From Neomoorella mulderi (GTDB lineage Bacteria; Bacillota; DSM-521; Neomoorellales; Neomoorellaceae), in the NCBI GenBank assembly GCA_011375465.1, contig DRZV01000061.1, positions 1 to 5,005 of the forward strand: a stretch of DNA of 5,005 bases, written 5' to 3'. The translations under genes were made by a program, and so were the position numbers. The notes under the pieces were generated by a model, which was not told the origin of the DNA, ran no database searches, and saw only the letters and a list, made by a program, of their open reading frames with translations. Shown in pieces: positions 1 to 5,005 of the stretch (positions within the stretch are counted from its first letter, which is position 1; every line of letters starts with the position of its first letter).

Positions 1-28
1 ATGCTCCACTCTTAAGGAAGATCCTCTG

Positions 29-63
29 GCCCAGCGATACATAGTATTGCTGGGCTTTATTTT
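29..63 (+). terminator. Terminator-like hairpin in front of mnmE
   Basis: A 12-bp stem is visible: GCCCAGCGATAC (29-40), loop ATA (41-43), GTATTGCTGGGC (44-55). All positions pair, one of them as a G-U wobble, and the stem is followed at once by TTTATTTT (56-63). This is the classic form of a Rho-independent terminator on the + strand. It may end the transcript of the gene upstream of the window; in many Bacillota that gene is jag/khpB, but nothing here identifies it. Only 15 nt separate the T-tract from the mnmE start, and no convincing promoter is visible after the hairpin. It could therefore also act as an attenuator read through into the operon. Structure is seen; the role is inferred. 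Confidence 0.8.
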
Positions 64-64
64 G

Positions 65-72
65 AAGGGGGT
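65..72 (+). promoter_or_regulatory. Ribosome binding site of mnmE
   Basis: The purine-rich stretch AAGGGGGT ends 6 nt before the TTG at 79 and is a fair Shine-Dalgarno match. It supports the TTG start. The next possible in-frame start, a GTG at 97, would remove the conserved DTIVA beginning of MnmE. The site lies just after the T-tract of the terminator-like hairpin and is outside its stem. Confidence 0.6.
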
Positions 73-78
73 AAGGAA

Positions 79-1452
79 TTGCTGGAGGATACCATAGTGG
101 CCCCGGCCACTCCTCCTGGAGAAGGCGCTATAGCCATAATCCGCCTCAGCGGTCCGGGATCCCTGGCGGCAGCGGAAAAAGTTTTTCAGCCCTCTGCTGA
201 CCGCCCTTTAAGGGAGCTGCCTGCCCGGACCCCGCATCTGGGCTATATCCTGGATCCCGAGAGGGGCTCCCCCATAGATCAGTGCCTTTTATCCTTCTTC
301 CCCGCTCCCCGCAGCTATACCGGAGAAGATATGGTGGAGCTTTACTGCCACGGCAATCCCCTTGTTGTGGAGAGGGTTTTAGAAATATTTTTATATTTAG
401 GAGCCCGCCTGGCGGATCCAGGGGAATTCACCAAGAGGGCTTTTTTAAACGGGAAGCTGGATTTGGCCCAAGCCGAAGCCGTGGCCGATATAGTCAGGGC
501 CAGAACTGTGGAAGGGCTCACCGCTGCGGTGGAACATCTTCAGGGCAAGCTTTCTTCCACGATAAAGGGGTTTTACCATGCCCTTCTGGGTGTCTTGGCT
601 GCTTTAGAGGCCAGCATAGATTTCCCTGAAGAGGTGGGGGAACCCCAGGAAATACATCTGGAGAGGCTCATGGAGGTAAAGGGAGAGGTGGAGGAGTTGC
701 TCTCCACTTGGGAGGAGGGCCGGATTCTGACCCAGGGTATAAAGTTGGTCCTGGTGGGCAGGCCTAATGTGGGTAAATCCAGCCTTTTGAATGCCCTGTT
801 GCAGCAGGAAAGGGTCCTGGTGAGCCCCATTCCGGGCACCACCAGGGATAGCGTCAGCGAGGACGTCATGCTGGGGGGCATCCCCTGCCGTTTGATAGAT
901 ACTGCCGGGTTGCGGGCTCCGGAAGATGTCCTGGAAAGCATGGGGGTGGCCCGTACCAGGAAAATTTTAGAAGAAGCCGATTTGATCCTGCTGGTTATAG
1001 ATTTGAGTAAAGGCCTTCTGCCAGAGGACATGGAGATTTTGAAGGAGGTCAGGGATAAGCCCTTATTGGTGGTGGCCAACAAGCTGGATTTGGTGAAGGG
1101 GAAGGAGTTTCAGGAAGAGGCCTTAAGGGACTTGCCCTGGGTGGCCGTCTCTGCCTTGACAGGAGAAGGCTTGGAGAGATTGAGGGAGAAAATTCGGCAG
1201 ATGGCGTACGGGGGAAGGTTCCCTTTACGGAGAGGGTCTCCTGTACTCCTAAGGGTAAGGCATAAGGAAGCCCTCACCCGGGCCAGCTTCCATCTGGAGG
1301 AGGCCATAAGGTCCTGGAGGGAGGGCCAGCCGCCTGATATAATAGCGGTGGACGTGGGAGCTGCTGCCCGGGCCGTGGGGGAAGTTATAGGAGCTACCCT
1401 GGAGGAAGATCTGCTGGATCGCATCTTTGCCGATTTTTGTCTGGGAAAGTAG
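79..1452 (+). CDS. mnmE: tRNA modification GTPase MnmE (TrmE)
   Basis: MnmE is a cytosolic, potassium-dependent GTPase that works with MnmG to add the (carboxymethyl)aminomethyl group to C5 of wobble uridine U34 in tRNAs reading split codon boxes. The 457-residue length is normal. The N-terminal formyl-tetrahydrofolate-binding domain (about 1-120) begins with [20 protein letters not shown] and contains YTGED (80-84) and [13 protein letters not shown] (114-126). A helical domain surrounds the inserted G domain (about 220-375). G-domain motifs are G1 GRPNVGKSS (227-235, including the K+-loop Asn230), G2 GTTRD (253-257), G3 DTAG (274-277), G4 NKLD (334-337) and G5 SA (358-359). Glu286 matches the catalytic Glu282 of the E. 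coli protein. The chain ends in the family CLGK motif with Cys454. The start is a TTG supported by a purine-rich site and by alignment of DTIVA. mnmG follows 11 nt later, indicating one operon. The gene is intact. Confidence 0.97.
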   Translation: MLEDTIVAPATPPGEGAIAIIRLSGPGSLAAAEKVFQPSADRPLRELPARTPHLGYILDPERGSPIDQCLLSFFPAPRSYTGEDMVELYCHGNPLVVERVLEIFLYLGARLADPGEFTKRAFLNGKLDLAQAEAVADIVRARTVEGLTAAVEHLQGKLSSTIKGFYHALLGVLAALEASIDFPEEVGEPQEIHLERLMEVKGEVEELLSTWEEGRILTQGIKLVLVGRPNVGKSSLLNALLQQERVLVSPIPGTTRDSVSEDVMLGGIPCRLIDTAGLRAPEDVLESMGVARTRKILEEADLILLVIDLSKGLLPEDMEILKEVRDKPLLVVANKLDLVKGKEFQEEALRDLPWVAVSALTGEGLERLREKIRQMAYGGRFPLRRGSPVLLRVRHKEALTRASFHLEEAIRSWREGQPPDIIAVDVGAAARAVGEVIGATLEEDLLDRIFADFCLGK

Positions 1453-1458
1453 AGGTGA
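1451..1458 (+). promoter_or_regulatory. Ribosome binding site that fixes the mnmG start
   Basis: AGAGGTGA lies 5 nt before the GTG at 1464 and is a good Shine-Dalgarno match. It argues for the GTG start over the TTG at 1437, which lies inside the mnmE end and has no comparable site. It overlaps the last two bases of the mnmE stop codon TAG and includes a second in-frame stop, TGA at 1456-1458. Confidence 0.7.
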
Positions 1459-1463
1459 ATTCC

Positions 1464-3356
1464 GTGTACGAGGCCGGGATTTTCGATGTCATTGTGATCG
1501 GGGCTGGCCACGCGGGGTGCGAGGCAGCCCTGGCTTCGGCCAAGCTGGGATGCCGCACCTTGCTTCTGACCCTGAATTTGGACGCGGTGGGACTCATGCC
1601 CTGTAACCCTTCAGTGGGGGGGCCGGGTAAGGGGCATCTGGTGAGGGAAATAGATGCGTTAGGGGGTATTATCGGCCTCAATACCGATCGCAGCCGCATC
1701 CAAATCCGGCGCCTCAATGTGGGCAAGGGGCCCGCGGTGAGGGCCCTGCGGGCCCAGGTTGATAAAAAACTTTACCAGCAGCTGATGTTCAAAACCTTGA
1801 CCTCTCAACCCGGACTTTACTTGAAGCAGGGGGAAGCGGTCCATATCCAGGTAAAGGAAGGCCAGGTTGAAGGGGTGATGACCAAAACCGGGGCTTTTTA
1901 CCGGGCTCCTGCCGTGGTATTGACCACCGGTACTTACCTGAGGGGAAGGATCATCATAGGGGATGTGATATATTCCAGCGGACCCAGCGGCCAGTTTCCC
2001 GCCCACCAACTCGCCCTCTCCCTGAGGGGGCTGGGATTGGCTTTGGGGAGATTTAAGACAGGGACTCCCCCCAGGGTGAGCGGGCGTTCCATCGATTGGG
2101 ATAAAATGGTGGAGCAGCCGGGGGATCCCGGACCTTTGAACTTCTCCTTTTGGGAGGATAACAGCCACAGGCCCAATGTTCCCTGCTATCTCACCCATAC
2201 CACCGAACTCACCCATAAGATCATCCGGGAGAACCTCCACCGCGCCCCCCTTTTCAGCGGGGTCATAGAGGGCCAAGGCCCCAGGTATTGCCCCTCCATA
2301 GAGGACAAGGTGGTGCGCTTTGCCGATAAGCCCTGCCATCCTGTATTCCTGGAACCAGAAGGATTGGATACCGACGAATGGTACGTGCAGGGCCTCTCCA
2401 CCAGCCTACCGGAAGAGGTACAGGTGGAAATGCTCCACACCATACCCGGCCTGGAAAGGGCGGAGATATTGCGGCCCGGTTATGCCATTGAATATGATTA
2501 CATCGAGCCCACCCAGCTTCACCCTACCCTGGAGTGCCGGTTCATCTCCGGCTTGTTTACCGCCGGTCAGATCAACGGCACTTCCGGATATGAAGAGGCA
2601 GCGGCCCAGGGTTTGATGGCCGGGATCAATGCCGCCAGGAAGGTCAAGGGATTGGAGCCGGTGGTGTTGAGGCGGGATCAGGCCTATATAGGCGTCCTCA
2701 TAGACGATCTGGTAACCAAGGGGGTAAGGGAACCCTACAGGATGCTCACCTCCAGGGCTGAATACCGTCTGCTGCTGCGGGGGGAGAACGCCGACCTGCG
2801 CCTGTCCCCCTTGGGCTATGAATGGGGGCTCCTCACCGAAGAGCAGATGGCTCGGGTGAGGGAAAAAGAGAGGATTATTCAAGAAAATCTGGCTAGGCTA
2901 GAAAAAATCCATGTGGGACCTGATAACGATAAGGTCCAGGGGATATTGTCCCGCTATGGAGAGCCTCCCCTCCAGGTATCCTTGAGCTTAGCCCAGCTGC
3001 TGAAGAGGCCTAGGATCGCTTATCGGGACTTGATGGAGGCGGGTTTAGTCTCCCCCCTACCTCCCCCCATAGAGGAGGAGGTGGAAACCATTATAAAATA
3101 TCAGGGATATATAGCCAAAGAAAAGGCCCAAGCCCAGCGTCTGGAAAAATTGGAGGGCCGCCTTATCCCTCCGGATCTGGATTATCGGAGCATACCGGGT
3201 CTGTCCCGGGAGGGGATTGATCACCTGGAGAGGGTGAGGCCCCGGTCCTTGGGTCAAGCTCTGCGCATACCCGGGGTGACCCCTGCGGATATAAGCGTCC
3301 TCATGGTATATCTGGATAAGAGGAAGGATAGGGGAGCCAAGGCTGATGCCGGATAA
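1464..3356 (+). CDS. mnmG: tRNA U34 carboxymethylaminomethyl-modifying FAD enzyme MnmG (GidA)
   Basis: MnmG is the FAD- and NADH-using partner of MnmE. Together they install the C5 aminomethyl-type group on U34 of tRNA, using a methylene-tetrahydrofolate carbon. I start it at GTG 1464, giving 630 residues, nearly the same as the E. coli and B. subtilis proteins; a TTG at 1437 would add nine poorly supported residues. With this start the FAD dinucleotide-binding motif [10 protein letters not shown] begins at residue 13. The two conserved catalytic cysteines fall at Cys47 (in [12 protein letters not shown]) and Cys276 (in [15 protein letters not shown], the first GidA signature, 272-286). The second signature [17 protein letters not shown] is at 367-383. 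The C-terminal helical part, which in the family contacts MnmE and tRNA, includes YQGYIAKEK and the DYRSIPGLS region. It follows mnmE by 11 nt and overlaps rsmG by 11 nt. No frameshift or missing key residue is seen. Confidence 0.97.
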   Translation: MYEAGIFDVIVIGAGHAGCEAALASAKLGCRTLLLTLNLDAVGLMPCNPSVGGPGKGHLVREIDALGGIIGLNTDRSRIQIRRLNVGKGPAVRALRAQVDKKLYQQLMFKTLTSQPGLYLKQGEAVHIQVKEGQVEGVMTKTGAFYRAPAVVLTTGTYLRGRIIIGDVIYSSGPSGQFPAHQLALSLRGLGLALGRFKTGTPPRVSGRSIDWDKMVEQPGDPGPLNFSFWEDNSHRPNVPCYLTHTTELTHKIIRENLHRAPLFSGVIEGQGPRYCPSIEDKVVRFADKPCHPVFLEPEGLDTDEWYVQGLSTSLPEEVQVEMLHTIPGLERAEILRPGYAIEYDYIEPTQLHPTLECRFISGLFTAGQINGTSGYEEAAAQGLMAGINAARKVKGLEPVVLRRDQAYIGVLIDDLVTKGVREPYRMLTSRAEYRLLLRGENADLRLSPLGYEWGLLTEEQMARVREKERIIQENLARLEKIHVGPDNDKVQGILSRYGEPPLQVSLSLAQLLKRPRIAYRDLMEAGLVSPLPPPIEEEVETIIKYQGYIAKEKAQAQRLEKLEGRLIPPDLDYRSIPGLSREGIDHLERVRPRSLGQALRIPGVTPADISVLMVYLDKRKDRGAKADAG

Positions 3357-4059
3357 AAGGGAGCCCTTAGCCCTCCTGGAGGAAAAGGGTTTATCCCTCA
3401 GCCCTGGGCAGGTGGAACTCCTCAACCGCTATGCCCAGCTGATAGACCTCTACAGCCGGCGATTCAATCTGACCCGTATAAGCGGGGAGGAGATATGGCG
3501 CAAGCATTTTCTCGATTCCCTTTTGCTTTTTAAGGCCCTGGAACCCCCTCTCTCCGTCAAAGTGGTGGACGTGGGCAGCGGGGCCGGCTTGCCCGGCGTG
3601 GTTTTGAAGATCTACCGCCCCGATTTGAAGATAACCCTCCTGGAGTCCCAGAGAAAAAGGTTTTTATTTTTAGTACAGGTTATAAAGGAGCTGGGGCTGG
3701 AGGGGGTTATACCCCTGTGGGGAAGGGCAGAAGAGGTGGGACAAAAAAGGGGGCACCGGGAGAGCTATTACCTGGCAGTGGCCCGGGCAGTGGCCCCTTT
3801 AAATGTTTTGGCCGAATACTGCCTCCCCCTGGTGGAGCTGGGGGGTATCATGGTGGCGTATAAGGGGCCTAAGGGGGAAGAGGAAATCCAGGAGGCGGCC
3901 AGGGCCGTAGAAATCCTGGGGGGCGGGAAGCCAGAGGTGTATAGGGATACCTTGCCCCGGGGAGGGGAAGAACGCCTTTTGATCCTGGTCCCCAAGGTGA
4001 AACCCACTCCTCCTCCCTATCCCCGCAGGCCCGGTATTCCAGAAAAAAGGCCCCTTTGA
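3346..4059 (+). CDS. rsmG: 16S rRNA (guanine-527-N7) methyltransferase RsmG (GidB)
   Basis: RsmG transfers a methyl group from S-adenosylmethionine to N7 of G527 (E. coli numbering) in the 530 loop of 16S rRNA. In several bacteria loss of RsmG gives low-level streptomycin resistance. The 237-residue length is typical. Visible family features are KHFLDSL (from residue 53), the SAM-binding glycine loop [10 protein letters not shown] (75-84), the acidic turn [12 protein letters not shown] with Glu100, GRAEEVG (from 126), [17 protein letters not shown] (from 146), and [15 protein letters not shown]. The basic, proline-rich tail [18 protein letters not shown] is the usual Bacillota RsmG ending. 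The ATG start overlaps the mnmG end by 11 nt and has GGGGAG (3331-3336) 9 nt upstream, so translation is probably coupled. The next gene starts 66 bp after its stop. Confidence 0.96.
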   Translation: MPDKREPLALLEEKGLSLSPGQVELLNRYAQLIDLYSRRFNLTRISGEEIWRKHFLDSLLLFKALEPPLSVKVVDVGSGAGLPGVVLKIYRPDLKITLLESQRKRFLFLVQVIKELGLEGVIPLWGRAEEVGQKRGHRESYYLAVARAVAPLNVLAEYCLPLVELGGIMVAYKGPKGEEEIQEAARAVEILGGGKPEVYRDTLPRGGEERLLILVPKVKPTPPPYPRRPGIPEKRPL

Positions 4060-4065
4060 AAACTT

Positions 4066-4074
4066 AAGGAGGAA
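4066..4074 (+). promoter_or_regulatory. Orphan Shine-Dalgarno-like sequence in the rsmG-parA gap
   Basis: AAGGAGGAA is the strongest anti-16S match in this window, yet no usable gene begins after it. A CTG at 4075 is adjacent and too close. A TTG at 4086 is 13 nt from the GGAGG core and opens only TTG GCG AAA TAA. parA starts 51 nt downstream with its own GAGGGAGAGG (4111-4120). The site may be chance, the trace of a lost gene start, or the start of a very short leader ORF. The rest of the gap holds no convincing promoter or terminator. Confidence 0.35.
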
Positions 4075-4110
4075 CTGGCCTTTCCTTGGCGAAATAAAAG
4101 GAAAAAGCTT

Positions 4111-4120
4111 GAGGGAGAGG
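4111..4120 (+). promoter_or_regulatory. Ribosome binding site of parA
   Basis: GAGGGAGAGG ends 5 nt before the ATG at 4126 and supports that start. The reading frame is open upstream back to the rsmG stop. The start is therefore decided by this site and by the position of the ParA N-terminus: [18 protein letters not shown], with the Walker A motif at residue 11 as is usual for Soj. Confidence 0.7.
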
Positions 4121-4314
4121 TTTCCATGGGCAGGGTTATAGCCATTGCCAACCAAAAAGGGGGTGTAGGGAAGACCACCACGGCCATAAACCTGGGAGCC
4201 TATCTGGCCCAGGCGGGCAATAAGGTTCTCCTGATAGATATAGACCCCCAGGGTAATGCCACCAGCGGCCTGGGGGTGGACAGGATGCGCCTGAGTCACT
4301 GTATATATGATGTG

Positions 4315-4318
4315 CTCC
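4315..4318 (+). other. Frameshift point in parA
   Basis: The frame-1 reading GAT GTG CTC (Asp-Val-Leu) is followed by CAT AGG TAG. Dropping one C of the CTCC run gives GAT GTG CTC ATA GGT AGG GTG CCG, Asp-Val-Leu-Ile-Gly-Arg-Val-Pro. This lines up without gaps with the usual Soj segment YDVLINGVPV. An extra C at 4317/4318, real or a base-call error, is the simplest explanation. Confidence 0.8.
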
Positions 4319-4804
4319 ATAGGTAGGGTGCCGGTGGTGGGGGTTATCATCACCACCCCCGTCACCTATCTGGATCTGGTCCCGGCCACCATAGAGCTGG
4401 CCGGGGCTGAGGTGGAGCTGGTCAATCTTGTGGGCAGGGAATATAAACTCAGACAGGCTCTGGAGGAGGTAAGGCAGCTGTACGATTATCTCCTCGTGGA
4501 TTGTCCCCCATCTCTGGGATTGCTGACCATCAATGCCCTGACCGCCGCGGACAGCGTTATAATCCCGGTGCAGTGCGAATATTATGCCCTGGAGGGGCTG
4601 GGACAGCTTTTGAACACCATCCAGCTGGTTAAAAACCATTTGAATCCTGCCCTTCGTATAGAGGGGCTGCTCCTCACCATGTTCGATCCCCGGACCAACC
4701 TTTCTTCCCAGGTGGTGGAAGAGGTGCGCCGTCACTTTAAAGAAAGGGTATTCAAAAGCGTGATCCCCCGAAATATACGGCTGACCGAGGCCCCCAGCCA
4801 CGGA

Positions 4805-4807
4805 TAG
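4805..4807 (+). other. In-frame amber codon in the parA 3' part
   Basis: The TAG sits between Ser-His-Gly and Pro-Ile, at a place where Soj proteins usually carry Lys, Gln or a similar residue (SHG-x-PI). Single-base changes from AAG or CAG would produce it. The 26 codons after it still encode the conserved ParA tail, so the frame was selected until recently or is still translated. Confidence 0.85.
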
Positions 4808-4865
4808 CCCATCAATACTTATGACCCCCGTTCCAGGGGAGCAGAAGCCTATAACCAGCTAGCCC

Positions 4866-4874
4866 GAGAGGTGA
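4866..4874 (+). promoter_or_regulatory. Ribosome binding site of parB inside parA
   Basis: GAGAGGTGA within the parA tail ends 6 nt before the parB ATG at 4881. This is a good site, so parB need not depend wholly on translation arriving from parA, although the 8-nt overlap suggests coupling. Confidence 0.65.
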
Positions 4875-4880
4875 TGGATA

Positions 4881-5005
4881 ATGGCTAAAAGGGGTCTGGG
4901 CAAGGGATTGGGAGCCCTCCTGCCGCCAGAAGCGCCCTCCGGAGAGCCTCAGGTGATGAAGATACCGATAGATCAGATAGTGGGCGCTCCTTACCAGCCC
5001 CGTCA
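4881..5005 (+). CDS. parB: Chromosome partitioning protein ParB (Spo0J), N-terminal part
   Basis: ParB/Spo0J is a CTP-dependent DNA clamp that loads at parS sites near the origin, recruits SMC/condensin and stimulates the ParA ATPase. Only the first 41 codons are in the window; the gene runs off the 3' end. The beginning MAKRGLGKGLGALLP is the characteristic basic N-terminus, which in the family contains the short segment that contacts ParA. A short variable linker follows, then the start of the ParB/Srx-type nuclease-like fold: KIPIDQIVGAPYQPR. The usual form of the last part is PNPYQPR, so the residues just before PYQPR differ from the most common pattern. The ATG overlaps the last eight bases of parA (ATGGCTAA). 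No parS-like TGTTTCACGTGAAACA was seen in the window. Confidence 0.93.
   Translation, partial: MAKRGLGKGLGALLPPEAPSGEPQVMKIPIDQIVGAPYQPR

Larger units (their letters stand above)
4126..4888 (+). pseudogene. parA: Chromosome partitioning ATPase ParA (Soj), interrupted by a frameshift and an in-frame TAG
   Basis: ParA/Soj is a deviant Walker ATPase that binds DNA non-specifically as an ATP dimer. It works with ParB on origin segregation and, in Bacillota, regulates DnaA. The first part (4126-4326) encodes 66 residues with the deviant Walker A motif KGGVGKTT (11-18) and [16 protein letters not shown] (from 35), then stops at TAG 4324-4326. The rest of the protein continues in the +1 frame from about 4319: [24 protein letters not shown], Walker B region [14 protein letters not shown], and the basic [15 protein letters not shown] second TAG (4805-4807) interrupts it, followed by PINTYDPRSRGAEAYNQLA up to TAA 4886-4888. 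Removing one base near 4317 and reading the TAG as an amino acid gives 253 residues, with the amber at position 227. That length and gap-free motif order match intact Soj. The coding content is well preserved, so either the damage is recent or these are sequencing errors. It overlaps parB by 8 nt. Confidence 0.88.

Noticed and set aside
1..15. ATG CTC CAC TCT TAA at the window start as the end of an upstream gene.
   Set aside because: Too short to identify. All three frames are compatible with some reading, and no family ending could be recognised.
21..90. Pairing of ATCCTCTGG (21-29) with CTGGAGGAT (82-90), which would enclose the terminator hairpin and the mnmE start.
   Set aside because: Only six contiguous Watson-Crick pairs plus two wobbles and a final pair; a match of this size is common by chance over 70 nt.
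573..1082. Long open frames on the - strand opposite mnmE, mnmG, rsmG and parA (for example 573-1082, 1659-2339, 3799-4365, 4136-4801).
   Set aside because: They lie wholly opposite strongly conserved genes, have no recognisable domains or ribosome binding sites, and are expected from the G+C-rich codon pattern of the + strand genes.
1437..1463. Longer mnmG form starting at TTG 1437 and overlapping mnmE.
   Set aside because: The GTG at 1464 has a good ribosome binding site 5 nt upstream, gives the usual 630-residue length, and places the catalytic cysteine at residue 47 as in E. coli.
4056..4125. A promoter for parA using TTGAAA at 4056-4061.
   Set aside because: No acceptable -10 element occurs 16-18 nt downstream, and the operon layout does not require one.
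4307..4807. The 4307-4807 open frame as an independent gene starting at ATG 4307.
   Set aside because: It is the continuation of parA after the frameshift. It lacks Walker A, its ATG has no ribosome binding site, and its first four codons do not match the family.
1..5005. parS sites and DnaA boxes, expected near the origin.
   Set aside because: Reading by eye found no sequence close to TGTTTCACGTGAAACA and no clustered TTATCCACA; isolated TTATCC matches occur only inside genes.

Overview
This window holds the conserved gene block mnmE-mnmG-rsmG-parA-parB, which lies near the chromosomal origin in many Bacillota. All genes are on the + strand. The protein sequences look like those of the Clostridia (Moorella / Thermoanaerobacter / Peptococcaceae-like). 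DNA is clearly above 50% G+C, with heavy use of AGG (Arg) and ATA (Ile) codons, non-ATG starts (TTG for mnmE, GTG for mnmG) and purine-rich ribosome binding sites. These traits fit a thermophilic anaerobic clostridium, but the genus cannot be fixed from the sequence alone. No mobile element, CRISPR array, tRNA or rRNA is visible.

Layout. Positions 1-78 are the end of an intergenic or leader region with a strong hairpin and T-tract (29-63), shaped like an intrinsic terminator, 15 nt before mnmE. mnmE (79-1452) and mnmG (1464-3356; GTG start chosen over the longer TTG frame) encode the two halves of the MnmEG complex that modifies U34 of certain tRNAs. rsmG (3346-4059) overlaps mnmG by 11 nt and encodes the 16S rRNA m7G527 methyltransferase. 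A 66-bp gap (4060-4125) with an orphan Shine-Dalgarno-like sequence leads to parA.

parA (soj; 4126-4888) is the one abnormal gene. It has every expected ParA motif, but a +1 frameshift near 4317 and an in-frame TAG at 4805-4807 break it. Removing one base and reading through the TAG gives exactly 253 residues, a normal Soj length, so the gene is either recently broken or carries sequence errors. parB (spo0J; 4881 to the window end) starts inside the last codons of parA and appears intact as far as it can be seen (41 codons).

Functionally the first three genes are translation-accuracy genes (tRNA wobble-uridine and 16S rRNA decoding-region modification). The last two are the origin segregation and replication-control pair. 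No undescribed system is supported here. The observations worth checking are the doubly interrupted parA next to an open parB, and the terminator-like hairpin directly in front of mnmE with no obvious promoter after it.
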